The notes: generated by a model from the sequence alone, not told the origin. A stretch of DNA of 64,000 bases from Pseudomonas fluorescens (GCF_902497745.1 NZ_CABVHJ010000021.1:62001-126000); one strand, 5' to 3'. Numbered from the stretch's first letter, positions 1 through 9,008 are shown. Program-made: numbers and translations.

Positions 1-110
1 TGGTTGAAGCGGTCATCCCATGACCCCCAGTCGACCATCATCGCCTGGCGGGTGCGGGCCGAAGTGGTCAACGGGCCGGGAGTGAGCAGGATGGGTTCGG
101 CGATACTCAT
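1..110 (-). CDS. phnW: 2-aminoethylphosphonate-pyruvate transaminase, N-terminal fragment (rest lies left of the window)
   Basis: Only the first 36 codons are present, beginning MSIAEPILLTPGPLTTSART and continuing to a DWGSWDDRFN stretch. The LLTPGPLTTS and DWGSWD segments are the hallmark N-terminus of PhnW, the PLP enzyme that moves the amino group of 2-aminoethylphosphonate to pyruvate, giving phosphonoacetaldehyde and alanine. The ATG at 110 is preceded by AGGA seven bases upstream, which supports this start. The gene is divergent from the LysR gene at 223, a usual arrangement for a regulator and its catabolic target. The assignment rests on the N-terminus alone because the PLP lysine lies outside the window. 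Confidence 0.85.
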   Translation of the reverse strand, partial: MSIAEPILLTPGPLTTSARTRQAMMVDWGSWDDRFN

Positions 111-222
111 TCGTGTGTCCTCGGATTGCGCTGTGGGATGAAGCTACGGGGCATACGTTGCAATTCGCCGTTGCATCAATCAAATTGTTTGTTGTTATGC
201 CAGCCATCAGCGAGAGTTATTC
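111..222. promoter_or_regulatory. phnW / LysR divergent promoter region
   Basis: A 112-base gap separates the divergent start codons. It contains spaced arms CAATT (around 161) and AATTG (around 183) and a repeated GTTGCA, which could be part of a LysR operator. No convincing -35/-10 pair was picked out, so this is a location call only. Confidence 0.35.
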
Positions 223-1083
223 ATGAACCTATTCCAGCTCCGCGCGTTCGACGCCGTGGCCCGTGAAGGCAGCTTCACCCGCGCCGCCGCGCGCTTGTTC
301 ATCAGTCAGCCGGCGGTCACCGGGCACATCAAAGCGCTGGAGGAGCACTACCAGATCACTTTGTTGCGGCGCACCGCGCGACGGGTGGAACTGACCGAGG
401 AGGGCACCAAACTCGCGGCGATCACCCGCGCGATGTTTGGTCTGGCGGAAGAGGCGCAGACAATGCTCGAGGCCAACCGGCAGTTGTTGACCGGACGGCT
501 GGAAGTGGCGGCTGACGGGCCGCACATGGTCATGCCGATGCTCGCCAGCCTGCGTGCGCGGTATCCGGGGATCACCGTGAATCTGCGTTTGGGCAATGCC
601 CAGGAAACCCTCGCGGCGTTGTTGTCGGAACACGCCGATGTGGCGGTGTTGACCGAAGTGGAGCCGCGCAAAGGCCTGCATCTGCAAGCGTTGAGCGAAT
701 CACGGATTTGCGCGTTGGTGCCGGCAGGGCATCCGTGGGCGGTGCGGGCCGGTGAAGTGAAACTCAAGGAACTGGATCAGGTGATCATGGTGCTCCGTGA
801 ACCGAGTTCGATCACCCGGCGTACGTTTGATGAAGCCTGTGCGCAGGCGTCGATCCATCCGCGCGTCTTGCTGGAACTGGACAGCCGTGAGGCGGTGACC
901 GAAGCTGTTGCCGCTGAGTTGGGCGTTGGTGTGGTGTCGTCGGTTGAGGTTAGTCATGACCCGAGGGTGGTGGCGATTCCGATTGTCGGGGCTGGGTTGG
1001 TCAATCGGCACATGATCGGCTGCATGGAGCGGCGGAGGGAGTTGCGCCTGATTCAGGCGTTCTTTGGCTTGGCGCCGGCCTGA
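223..1083 (+). CDS. LysR-family regulator, aminoethylphosphonate-catabolism type
   Basis: A 286-residue LysR-type transcriptional regulator. The N-terminal winged HTH spans roughly residues 1-60 (LRAFDAVAREGSFTRAAARL, then SQPAVTGHIKALE), followed by a LysR substrate-binding domain to the end. GAGAG precedes the ATG. It is divergent from phnW, so it probably senses 2-aminoethylphosphonate or a breakdown product and controls phnW (inference from position). The family of LysR proteins linked to phosphonate catabolism has this size and this HTH style. It closely resembles the second LysR gene at 1180-2052, suggesting duplication within the cluster. Confidence 0.85.
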   Translation: MNLFQLRAFDAVAREGSFTRAAARLFISQPAVTGHIKALEEHYQITLLRRTARRVELTEEGTKLAAITRAMFGLAEEAQTMLEANRQLLTGRLEVAADGPHMVMPMLASLRARYPGITVNLRLGNAQETLAALLSEHADVAVLTEVEPRKGLHLQALSESRICALVPAGHPWAVRAGEVKLKELDQVIMVLREPSSITRRTFDEACAQASIHPRVLLELDSREAVTEAVAAELGVGVVSSVEVSHDPRVVAIPIVGAGLVNRHMIGCMERRRELRLIQAFFGLAPA

Positions 1084-1095
1084 TACACCGAGTCG

Positions 1096-1169
1096 CCCCC
1101 TTCGCGAGCAAGCTCGCTCCCACAATGGAATGCATTTCAACTGTGGGAGCGAGCTTGCTCGCGAAGGGG
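1096..1169. repeat. REP doublet (REPIN)
   Basis: Two inverted copies of the TGTGGGAGCGAGC(T)TGCTCGCGAAG unit flank about 20 bases between the two convergent LysR genes. Each arm is itself a hairpin. Confidence 0.9.
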
Positions 1170-1179
1170 CCAGAACTGT

Positions 1180-2052
1180 TCACACAAGACTGTCGCGAAC
1201 CATATCGAGGAAGGTCGACACCACCCGTCGATTGCTCTGCTCACGCAAACACACCAGCGTTTCCGTCAGCCGTCGCGTGCAGTCGATAATCGGCAACGCA
1301 CACACCCGCGAATCCGCGCCAAACTCTGCTGCCGAAACCACGCCGACACCAATCCCGACCACCACCGCCTCGCGCGCCGCTTCCCGTCCTTCGACCTGAA
1401 TCGCCGGGCGAATGCGAAACCCGGCCCGGGCCATTTCTTCTTCCAGCGTCTGCCGCGTCACCGAACCGTGCTCACGCAACACCAGCGGCGTGTCATCCAG
1501 ATCTTGCAGGCAGATCGATTCGCGCTCGGCCCACGGATGATTGCGCGAAACGAACGCCACCATCGGGTCATTACGCAATGGAACGCACAACAAGCGTTCA
1601 TCGCTGACATCACGCCCGAGCAACGCCAGATCGGCCTGATAGTTGAACAGACGAAACAGCGATTCATCGGTATTGCCCGTCTCGATCTTCACGCTGATCC
1701 CCGGATAACGCTCACAGAACCGCGCGATCTGCGGCAGCACGTGCACTGGCGCATCCACTGCGAGAATCAGGCTGCCGGTCTGTAAAGCCTGAGATTCCTG
1801 CAGCAACTCCTGCGCTTCGGCTTCAATCACGAACAGGCGCTGGGTGATCGCCAGCAAGCGTTCGCCCAGGTCGGTCAGGCGCACGGAACGTTTATTGCGG
1901 TGGAACAGCAAAACGCCGAAACGCTCTTCGAGTTTGCGCACTTGGTCGGATATCGCCGGTTGCGTGAGAAAAAGGCGCTCGGCGGCTTTGGTGAAGCTTC
2001 CATGCACGGCCACGGCGTGGAAGGCTTTGAGTTGGGCGTGAGACACCGACAT
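1180..2052 (-). CDS. LysR-family regulator, paralogue of the gene at 223
   Basis: A 290-residue LysR regulator starting MSVSHAQLKAFHAVAVHG. The ATG at 2052 is chosen over an upstream in-frame start because AGGTGA lies seven bases before it. The HTH (GSFTKAAERLFLTQPAISDQ) covers about residues 15-60 and the effector domain about 90-290. It shares HTH wording and overall length with the LysR at 223. It is divergent from the MFS carrier and FAD oxidase at 2334-5123, so those are its likely targets. Effector and targets are inferred from position only. Confidence 0.85.
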   Translation of the reverse strand: MSVSHAQLKAFHAVAVHGSFTKAAERLFLTQPAISDQVRKLEERFGVLLFHRNKRSVRLTDLGERLLAITQRLFVIEAEAQELLQESQALQTGSLILAVDAPVHVLPQIARFCERYPGISVKIETGNTDESLFRLFNYQADLALLGRDVSDERLLCVPLRNDPMVAFVSRNHPWAERESICLQDLDDTPLVLREHGSVTRQTLEEEMARAGFRIRPAIQVEGREAAREAVVVGIGVGVVSAAEFGADSRVCALPIIDCTRRLTETLVCLREQSNRRVVSTFLDMVRDSLV

Positions 2053-2104
2053 GAAGTCACCTGATCGATAAGTCAGTAACAAGCTGAGCTTATGTGTGAA
2101 ATAC

Positions 2105-2119
2105 GATAAATCGATTTTA
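2105..2119. promoter_or_regulatory. Candidate LysR operator
   Basis: ATAAATCGATTTTAT contains a perfect 10-bp palindrome AAATCGATTT (2108-2117) and a T-N11-A pattern typical of LysR boxes. It lies in the 281-base gap between the divergent LysR gene (start 2052) and the MFS gene (start 2334). Confidence 0.4.
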
Positions 2120-2333
2120 TTTATTAAACAGTAATTGCTTTGATCGGCTCACGCCATCGCTGACTGCCCGCTCGGGCAGCACGGTGGCCATGAGCCTGTG
2201 CGTGCAACAGCAGGACTCATCTGACCGATATCGCCGTAGGGACGGGGTGATATCGCAGTGCTCAACAATAAAAACACAGGCGTTTTTCTTAACGATTCTG
2301 CCGGCACACTCACACCCTGAGGTCAGAACCACC

Positions 2334-3659
2334 ATGAACAAGCACATCGGCACCATTGCGCGTTGGCGCGTGCAGATTTTCGCGATTACCTGGCTGGCGT
2401 ACGCCGCTTTCTACTTCACCCGCAAAGCGTTTTCGGTGGCCAAACTCGGCATCGCCGAAGACCCTACCTTCATGCTCGACAAGATGGCCATGGCCAACCT
2501 CGATGCGATCTATCTGGCGGCTTATGCCCTCGGCCAGTTCACCTGGGGCATGCTCGCCGACCGCTTTGGCCCACGGGTCGTGGTGCTCGGCGGCTTGCTG
2601 ATTTCCGCCGCAGCGGCGCTGGTGATGGGCAGTTACGCCACGTTGCCGATCTTCGCCACTTGTATGTTGATTCAGGGTTTGGCGCAGTCCACCGGATGGT
2701 CGGGATTGTGCAAAAACCTCGGCAGTTTTTTCCCCTCCCAGCAGCGCGGGCGAGTGCTCGGGTTATGGAGTTCCTGCTACGCGTTCGGTGGTCTGGTGGC
2801 GTCGCCGTTCGCTGGCTGGTGGGCGTATACCTTGATGGGCACCTGGCACGCGGCGTTCATTTCCAGCGCGGTGGTGGTTGCTGTGGTCGCGGTGTTGTTC
2901 TTTATCTTCCAGCGCAACAAACCGGAAGACGTCGGCTTGCCGGCGGTCGAGCCGGAACCTGAACTGACGGCGGCAGAAACCGAAGCCAACAGCAAGCTCA
3001 GTGTCTGGGAGCCGTTGAAGGAAATCCTGCGTAACCGCACGGTGCTGGTGCTGGGCCTGGCGTATTTCATGTTGAAACCGGCGCGTTACGCGATTCTGTT
3101 GTGGGGCCCGGTGATTGTCTTTGAACAGATGCCCAGTGTCGGCAAGGTCGGCGCGGCGATCATTCCCACCTCGTTCGAACTGGCCGGGTTGCTCGGGCCG
3201 ATCCTGATCGGCCTGGCCTCGGACAAACTGTTCGGTGCCCGGCGCATGCCGGCCTGCGTGTTGAGCCTGTTGGCGCTGACCGTGACGCTGGCGCTGTTCA
3301 TGGGCGCGCTGCACACCGGCAGTGTCTTGCTGGTGGTCGCGTTGCTGTTCGTCATGGGCCTGACCCTGTACGGCCCGGATTCAATGATCAGCGGTGCCGC
3401 CGCGATCGACTTCGGCAAAGCCAAGGCTGGCGCCACGGCGGCCGGTTTCGTCAACGGCTGCGGCTCGGTCGGCGCGGTGCTCGGCGGTTTGCTGCCGGGT
3501 TACTTCGACTCGGTGACGGTGTTCATCGTCTTCGCCGGTTGTGCGCTGTTCTCGGCGCTGGTGCTGATTCCGCACTGGAACAGCCGCCCGGTCGGGGTGA
3601 TGGAACCGCGCGCCGCGATCCCCAATTGCCCGCTGACGATCAAACCCCTGCGTTCCTGA
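2334..3659 (+). CDS. MFS transporter, organophosphate:phosphate antiporter-like (possible phosphonate carrier)
   Basis: A 441-residue polytopic protein with about 12 hydrophobic segments. The N-terminal stretch AYAAFYFTRKAFSVAKLG resembles the first helix of GlpT/UhpT/PgtP-type organophosphate antiporters (the YYxxRKxF pattern). ATG 2334 is used because the upstream extension has no transporter-like sequence. The neighbouring FAD oxidase and divergent LysR suggest uptake of an aminophosphonate or similar organophosphorus compound, but substrate is an inference. The C-terminus ends shortly before the oxidase gene, 72 bases away on the same strand, so the two are probably cotranscribed. Confidence 0.8.
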   Translation: MNKHIGTIARWRVQIFAITWLAYAAFYFTRKAFSVAKLGIAEDPTFMLDKMAMANLDAIYLAAYALGQFTWGMLADRFGPRVVVLGGLLISAAAALVMGSYATLPIFATCMLIQGLAQSTGWSGLCKNLGSFFPSQQRGRVLGLWSSCYAFGGLVASPFAGWWAYTLMGTWHAAFISSAVVVAVVAVLFFIFQRNKPEDVGLPAVEPEPELTAAETEANSKLSVWEPLKEILRNRTVLVLGLAYFMLKPARYAILLWGPVIVFEQMPSVGKVGAAIIPTSFELAGLLGPILIGLASDKLFGARRMPACVLSLLALTVTLALFMGALHTGSVLLVVALLFVMGLTLYGPDSMISGAAAIDFGKAKAGATAAGFVNGCGSVGAVLGGLLPGYFDSVTVFIVFAGCALFSALVLIPHWNSRPVGVMEPRAAIPNCPLTIKPLRS

Positions 3660-3731
3660 AACCCTTTGCCTCGCGGCCTGCTGCGGCGCTCGCGGCAGGC
3701 TGGGTCGTGGCCATCTGACTGGAGAAACCCC

Positions 3732-5123
3732 ATGAGACCGTTTTGGCTTGAGCAGGCCTTGCAGGCCGATACCTCGCAAACCTGCCCGCCGCTGCACGGC
3801 GAAGTCCGCACTGATGTGTGCATTGTCGGCGGCGGCTATACCGGGTTGTGGACGGCGATCATGCTCAAGCAACAGAACCCCGAACTCGACGTGTTGCTGA
3901 TCGAAGCGGACATCTGCGGTGCCGGCGCCAGCGGGCGCAACGGTGGTTGTGCGCTGTCGTGGTCGGCGAAGTATTTCACCCTCGAGCGCCTGTTTGGTGT
4001 CGAGGAAGCGGTACGTCTGGTCAAGGAATCGGAACGCAGCATCCATGCGATCGGCGAGTTCTGTGAGCAGTATGGCGTCGATGCCGATTACCGCCTCGAC
4101 GGCACGTTGTACACCGCGACCAATCGCGCGCAAGTCGGCTCGACCGATGCGGTGATCGCCGCACTGAAGCGTAATGGAATCAACTCGTTCACTCAGCGTC
4201 CAGTGGCTGATGTGCAGCGCATGGCCGGTTCGAGCAAGCATCTGGAAGGCTGGTTCTCGCCGGCGGCGGCCAGTGTGCAACCGGGCAAACTGGTGCGCGG
4301 GTTGCGTCGGGTGGCGCTGCAATTGGGCGTGAAGATTCACGAAAGCACGGCAATGACCGGGCTGGAAGAAGGGCGTCCCGCACGCCTGCGAACACCGGGC
4401 GGCAGCATCGTTGCTGACCGCGTGGTGCTGGCGATGAACGCCTGGATGGCCCGTGCCTTCCCGCAGTTCGAACGCAGCGTGGCAATCGTTTCCAGCGACA
4501 TGCTGATCACCGAGCCGCGCCCGGAGCTGTTGCAGGAAATCGGTTTGACCAGCGGCGTGACCGTGCTCGATTCGCGGATTTTCGTGCACTACTACCACAA
4601 CACCCCGGACGGCCGGATCATGCTCGGCAAGGGCGGCAATACCTTCGCGTTTGGTGGGCGCATGCTGCCGGTGTTCGATCAGCCGTCGCCGTATGCCGGC
4701 CTGCTGAAAAACAGCCTCGCGGACTTTTTTCCGGCCTTTGCCGATGTGAAAGTCGATGCTACCTGGAACGGCCCCTCCGATCGCTCGGTCACTGGATTGC
4801 CATTCTTCGGCCAGATGCGCAGCGCTGGCAATGTGTTTTACGGTTTCGGTTATTCGGGCAGCGGCGTCGGCCCGTGCCACATGGGCGGGCAGATTCTTGC
4901 CGCCCTGGTGCAAGGTCTCGATAACCCGTGGACGCGCTCGCCGCTGGTCAACGGGCCGTTGGGTTACTTCCCGCCGGAGCCGATCCGCTATCTCGGTTCG
5001 CTGATGGTGCGCAACGCCATCCGCCGCAAGGAACGCGCCGAGGATCACGGGCGGCGACCTCGGCATCTGGATGTGCGTCTGGCGAAATTCGCCGCGGCGG
5101 CGGGCAAGGCTGACAAAGGTTAA
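3732..5123 (+). CDS. FAD-dependent oxidoreductase, putative aminophosphonate oxidase
   Basis: A 463-residue DAO-type flavoprotein. The Rossmann dinucleotide motif CIVGGGYTGLWTAIM lies near residues 32-46, followed by a GASGRNGG segment typical of glycine/sarcosine-oxidase relatives and a C-terminal FYGFGYSGSGVG FAD-binding stretch. Members found beside phnW are annotated as putative aminophosphonate oxidoreductases, and PbfC-like relatives oxidise N-methyl-aminoethylphosphonate; this protein could do a similar deamination or demethylation. ATG 3732 follows GGAG by eight bases. It sits downstream of the MFS carrier. Flavin-oxidase family is certain; the phosphonate substrate is inferred from context. 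Confidence 0.82.
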   Translation: MRPFWLEQALQADTSQTCPPLHGEVRTDVCIVGGGYTGLWTAIMLKQQNPELDVLLIEADICGAGASGRNGGCALSWSAKYFTLERLFGVEEAVRLVKESERSIHAIGEFCEQYGVDADYRLDGTLYTATNRAQVGSTDAVIAALKRNGINSFTQRPVADVQRMAGSSKHLEGWFSPAAASVQPGKLVRGLRRVALQLGVKIHESTAMTGLEEGRPARLRTPGGSIVADRVVLAMNAWMARAFPQFERSVAIVSSDMLITEPRPELLQEIGLTSGVTVLDSRIFVHYYHNTPDGRIMLGKGGNTFAFGGRMLPVFDQPSPYAGLLKNSLADFFPAFADVKVDATWNGPSDRSVTGLPFFGQMRSAGNVFYGFGYSGSGVGPCHMGGQILAALVQGLDNPWTRSPLVNGPLGYFPPEPIRYLGSLMVRNAIRRKERAEDHGRRPRHLDVRLAKFAAAAGKADKG

Positions 5124-5144
5124 TCGATGACCTCCACTGGGGAG

Positions 5145-6542
5145 TCAGCGGGCATCGCTATTGAACAGCCAGTCCAGCAACAAGCTGTTGTCGCGCGCGG
5201 GCGGTGGCTCGCGAGGCGTAGGGTTGCGTGAGTTGCTCAGGCACAGAATCGGCCGGTCCGGATCGCTGTCGAGGAAACTCACCCACACTTCGCTGCCGGT
5301 GCAGGGCAATTCGTCCTGTGCGATTCGGCGATGGCTCCGGGTCATGGCGATGGGCAGCCAGATCGCGTGCTGATCAAGCGTGTGCTCGGTATCCGACGGC
5401 CACAGGCGCACGGCGACTCGGCCCTGGTCATCGAGTTGCGCCGGTTGCCCGGCAGGCCCGAGCACCCGGGCCAGGTGATAGCCGGCGACGCTGGGCCGGG
5501 GTTGTCTGAGCGCCGGGCGAAAGTCGGATGACCAGGGCTGGGCGCTGAAGTCGTTGTGGTAACGATGGACGTTTGGGCCAGGGTCAAGAATCGACGGATG
5601 CTGCCCGTGATGGCGCAGGGCGGTGAGCCGCCATTGTTCATTGAAGTGGCTGACCGGATGCGCCGACACTTGTAGCAGATGCCCACTGAGCAAGCCGACC
5701 CGGTCACTGCGGCCGTTGATCGTCCGATGTTGACCGCGTTGCCTCTCCAGATGTCGACGGCTGCGTTGTTCGTGGTGACGTTGTTCGAGGGAGGGTATTG
5801 GCGGCAGGGCAATTGGCGTGACGTGGTTGGCTGCATCGTCACGGCTTGTCTGCTGCCCTCGATTGCGCACGGTATGCAGCGTGGCGATGGGCGCGGCGTG
5901 ATGGTGCTGAAACAGCGCACTGACGCAGGGTGACGGTGTTTGCTCGCACACCTTGAACGGCAGCAGCGCCGGCATTTGTGGCAGGCTCAGGCTGTCATCG
6001 GCAAACACGACAACGTGACCGTCGACCCGGTGTTCGAAGTGATAGTGAATGCCTTCTTCTTCACAAAGCCTGTCCAGCAGCGCCAGATCGCTTTCTTCGT
6101 ACTGGATGCAAAACGGCCGGGCCGGGTATTGACCGACGGTCATTTCAATCCGGTAACCATCAACGGGCAGGGCATTTTCCGTGAGCAATTGCTGGAGAAT
6201 CTGCGGCACGCTCAGTTGCACAAACACCCGCCGCTTGCCCGGTTGGGCCAGCCTTTGCAGACGTGGCACCAAGGTCAGTCGATAGCCGATCCGGTGCGTG
6301 CCGCGATGTTCGCAACTGGCGCTGTCGATCATGCCGTGAACCCCATGATGATCGTCCAGACGCAAAAAGGCCGGTTGGTGCAGGAATGTACCCGGCGCCA
6401 TGGCGGGCGCGAGGCCGATCAGTTCGATGTCGAAACGGTAAGGCTGGTTGAGCGCTTCTTCGCCTTGAAAACGCAGCACCGGCAGGCTCAGGCCGCTATC
6501 GGTCAGGGTCAGGGTAAAAGGACTTTCCTTGTCATTGAGCAT
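5145..6542 (-). CDS. Short orphan VgrG-like type VI secretion tip protein
   Basis: A 465-residue VgrG homologue. Residues 1-370 match the gp27-like base (FTLTLTDSGLSLPVLRFQGEE at the start, FCIQYEESDLALLDRLCEEEGI around 145-165). Residues about 375-440 match the gp5 OB fold (DDQGRVAVRLWPSD, then VSFLDSDPDRPILC). Typical VgrGs run 600 residues or more and carry a beta-helical spike after the OB fold; here the protein stops about 30 residues after it. No effector, adaptor or PAAR gene lies next to it: the nearest downstream gene is convergent. It may be an orphan tip component or a degraded gene. No frameshift is visible. Confidence 0.8.
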   Translation of the reverse strand: MLNDKESPFTLTLTDSGLSLPVLRFQGEEALNQPYRFDIELIGLAPAMAPGTFLHQPAFLRLDDHHGVHGMIDSASCEHRGTHRIGYRLTLVPRLQRLAQPGKRRVFVQLSVPQILQQLLTENALPVDGYRIEMTVGQYPARPFCIQYEESDLALLDRLCEEEGIHYHFEHRVDGHVVVFADDSLSLPQMPALLPFKVCEQTPSPCVSALFQHHHAAPIATLHTVRNRGQQTSRDDAANHVTPIALPPIPSLEQRHHEQRSRRHLERQRGQHRTINGRSDRVGLLSGHLLQVSAHPVSHFNEQWRLTALRHHGQHPSILDPGPNVHRYHNDFSAQPWSSDFRPALRQPRPSVAGYHLARVLGPAGQPAQLDDQGRVAVRLWPSDTEHTLDQHAIWLPIAMTRSHRRIAQDELPCTGSEVWVSFLDSDPDRPILCLSNSRNPTPREPPPARDNSLLLDWLFNSDAR

Positions 6543-6763
6543 TCGAACAGGCTCTGTCAGGCAATACGGGCCTGAGAGGGTACGAAACCACAGCGCTGAA
6601 TGGTCATGTCAAAGCCGTTTTTCAGAATCCCCCTACAAGCTCTAGTGAAGATGTCGATTCTGCATTGCATTTTTTTGGTCGATTGCCGACTTTAGGCCGT
6701 ATAAACTTGGCGCCACGCGTCGGCCAATAGATGTCTCGGCGCCACAGATCAAGAGAGTGAGTA

Positions 6764-7468
6764 ATGGGCGCACAGTGGAAGGTTAAACACAAAGAAGCGG
6801 CAGCTAACGCCAAGGGCAAGATCTTCGGCAAACTGGTGAAGGAAATCACCATCGCTGCCCGCAACGGTGCCGATACCACCACCAACGCACATCTGCGTCT
6901 GGTGGTCGAGCAGGCCAAGAAAGCCTCGATGCCAAAAGAAACCCTGGATCGCGCGATCAAGAAAGGCGCCGGTCTGCTGGGTGAAACCGTGCAATACCAT
7001 CGTGTCACCTACGAAGGGTTCGCTCCGCACCAGGTGCCGCTGATCGTCGAGTGCGTGACCGACAACATCAACCGTACCGTCGCCGAAATCCGTGTGGCGT
7101 TCCGTAAAGGCCAACTGGGTGCCTCCGGCTCCGTGGCCTGGGACTTCAACCACGTCGGCATGATCGAAGCCTCGCCGGACACCCCGGACGCCGATCCGGA
7201 AATGGCCGCGATTGAAGCCGGTGCCCAGGATTTCGAGCCGGGCGAAGACGGCGCGACGCTGTTTCTGACCGATCCTACCGATCTGGATTCGGTGCAGAAG
7301 GCGCTGCCAGAGCAAGGTTTCACCGTGCTGTCGGCCAAGCTGGGTTACCAGCCGAAGAACCCGGTCAGCGGTTTGAGTGATGAGCAGATGGCTGAAGTTG
7401 AAGCGTTCCTCGAAGGCCTCGACAACCATGATGACGTGCAGGACATGTTCGTTGGCCTGGCGGGCTGA
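6764..7468 (+). CDS. YebC/PmpR-family regulatory protein, YeeN-type paralogue
   Basis: A 234-residue protein matching the YebC/TACO1 family throughout: the N-terminus GAQWKVKHKEAAANAKGKIF, the central KKASMPKETLDRAIKKG and YEGFAPHQVPLIVE are family signatures. Family members are DNA-binding regulators or promote translation of proline-rich stretches. The start lacks the usual MAGHSKWANIKHRK wording, which marks the YeeN-like branch rather than the ruvC-linked yebC. It stands alone, with its own upstream gap of 221 bases and an REP-like doublet just downstream. Confidence 0.88.
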   Translation: MGAQWKVKHKEAAANAKGKIFGKLVKEITIAARNGADTTTNAHLRLVVEQAKKASMPKETLDRAIKKGAGLLGETVQYHRVTYEGFAPHQVPLIVECVTDNINRTVAEIRVAFRKGQLGASGSVAWDFNHVGMIEASPDTPDADPEMAAIEAGAQDFEPGEDGATLFLTDPTDLDSVQKALPEQGFTVLSAKLGYQPKNPVSGLSDEQMAEVEAFLEGLDNHDDVQDMFVGLAG

Positions 7469-7491
7469 TCGACTGCGTCATTGATGGCCTC

Positions 7492-7566
7492 ATCGCGAGC
7501 AGGCTAGCTCCCACAGGGGATTTGTGAACACCACAGATCCAGTGTGCGAGCTAGCCTGCAAGCGAT
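7492..7566. repeat. Divergent REP doublet
   Basis: Arms ATCGCGAGCAGGCTAGCTCCCACA and its degenerate reverse counterpart flank about 25 bases. GCTAGC replaces the usual GCTCGC in both arms, so the change is compensated in each hairpin. Confidence 0.75.
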
Positions 7567-7580
7567 TGACCGCGCAGCGG

Positions 7581-8894
7581 TCACAGATTCTCAAGCTGCC
7601 GCATGACCTCAGCGAACCCCGGCCGCGCCAGCACATCCACCTGACAGCAACGCCGCTCCAGCTCCTCTAACGCCTCACGCCGCTCATCACTCAACCCCGA
7701 GTCGATGCGCGCCAGCAATTCCCCGAGCAAAATCCCGAACGCACGCACTTCGATGCGTTGCAACGCGCGGGTTTCTACTGTGTCGGCGACTGCATGGAAC
7801 GACGCCCCGCCAAAGTCCCCAAGCAGGCAATCGCCGCGCTCGTTCAACAGAATGTTGTGCCCGTAGAGGTCGCCATGGGTGATGCCCTGCTGGTGCAAGT
7901 GATCGGCTGCCGAAGCGATGCCTTTGGCAATGTTCAGCGCAACTTCGCCGCTGAACCGGCAATCATCGGCATACACATCTCGCGAGCAGGATGCCAGGCT
8001 TGGCAGATCAGCGAGGTTGCCGAACGACGGATCGATCAGTTGCATCACCAATCCCTGCTGGCCCTGGGGATGGTCACTGATGCGCCCTTCGATGCGGATC
8101 AGATTGGGATGAAGACCTGCGGTGATGCAGGCATTCATTTCGTGCAGCGGCGAGCCGTCGCTGGTCATTTCACCTTTGTACAGTTTCACCGCGACCGGCG
8201 TCACGGAGCCATCGTCGCGCTGCCAGCTCGCCCGGGAAATCACCCCCGAGGCGCCTTCACCCAAGCGTTGCTCCAGACGCAGCGCCGACCAGGGGATTTG
8301 CGCCGTCGCCTGCAGCGCGGCGGCGTCCGCCTCGGTTTCCAGCGGGTTACCGGCGTAGGCCAGCCAGCTCAGGCTCGGCAGCGCGAGCAGCCACTGCGGC
8401 AGTTCGGTCAGGCGGTTGGCGGAAATGCGCAGCAGCTCCAGCCGATGGCAGTTGCTCAGCGAGGCGGGCAGCGTTTGCAGACGGTTGCCGGACAGCATGA
8501 GTTTCTGCAGGGCAGGACGTTCACCCAGTTCGCTCGGCAGGTGTTCGATGCGATTGTCGGTCAGGATCAGCCAGCGCAGCTGTGGCGGCAAGGCAGCACC
8601 GGGTACGTTGACGATGCGATTGGCCCTGAAGCCGACCATCGTCAATGCCGCGCATTGGCCGAGGCAGGCTGGCAGTTCAGTGAACGGGTTGTCGGAACAG
8701 AACAGCACGCGCAGGCGCGTCAGACGGTGCAAGTCATCCGGCAGACTGCTCAGGGCGTTGCCGCTGAGGTTGAGGATTTCCAGCGTATCGGCCAGGTCGA
8801 AAATCTCGCGCGGGAATTCGGTCAGGCCACAAGACAGGTCCAGTCGCGTAATGCCCGACAACTCGCCGGCGCGTAATTGAGCAAGGGTGTGCAT
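7581..8894 (-). CDS. Leucine-rich-repeat protein with C-terminal Ser/Thr-type protein kinase domain
   Basis: A 437-residue soluble fusion. Residues about 15-185 form seven or eight leucine-rich repeats of the 23-residue LPxxLxxLxxLxxLxLxxNxL type. Residues about 205-437 are a eukaryotic-like kinase: glycine loop GEGASG (212-217), lysine K237 in VAVKLY, glutamate E252, catalytic loop HGDLYGHN (340-347) and GDFGG (359-363). All key residues are present, so activity is predicted. The catalytic loop has HGD instead of HRD. No membrane segment or signal peptide is seen. It is a single gene with no recognisable partner; its substrate is unknown. Confidence 0.85.
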   Translation of the reverse strand: MHTLAQLRAGELSGITRLDLSCGLTEFPREIFDLADTLEILNLSGNALSSLPDDLHRLTRLRVLFCSDNPFTELPACLGQCAALTMVGFRANRIVNVPGAALPPQLRWLILTDNRIEHLPSELGERPALQKLMLSGNRLQTLPASLSNCHRLELLRISANRLTELPQWLLALPSLSWLAYAGNPLETEADAAALQATAQIPWSALRLEQRLGEGASGVISRASWQRDDGSVTPVAVKLYKGEMTSDGSPLHEMNACITAGLHPNLIRIEGRISDHPQGQQGLVMQLIDPSFGNLADLPSLASCSRDVYADDCRFSGEVALNIAKGIASAADHLHQQGITHGDLYGHNILLNERGDCLLGDFGGASFHAVADTVETRALQRIEVRAFGILLGELLARIDSGLSDERREALEELERRCCQVDVLARPGFAEVMRQLENL

Positions 8895-9008
8895 GTTGGT
8901 GTTCGCTATTGATCAGGGGCGCGCCGCTGGGGCGCTGAGGATGGGCGACATGATAACGGCAATACCCGGATTTGAAATTGGGTAGGTGGCGAAACTTCAG
9001 CTGCCTTT

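Noticed and set aside
1096..1169. CRISPR-like spaced repeats
   Set aside because: The repeats are isolated inverted pairs in different gaps, not direct repeats with regular spacers.
3381..5066. Open frame of 561 codons opposite the FAD oxidase
   Set aside because: Antisense to two clear genes and without recognisable domains.
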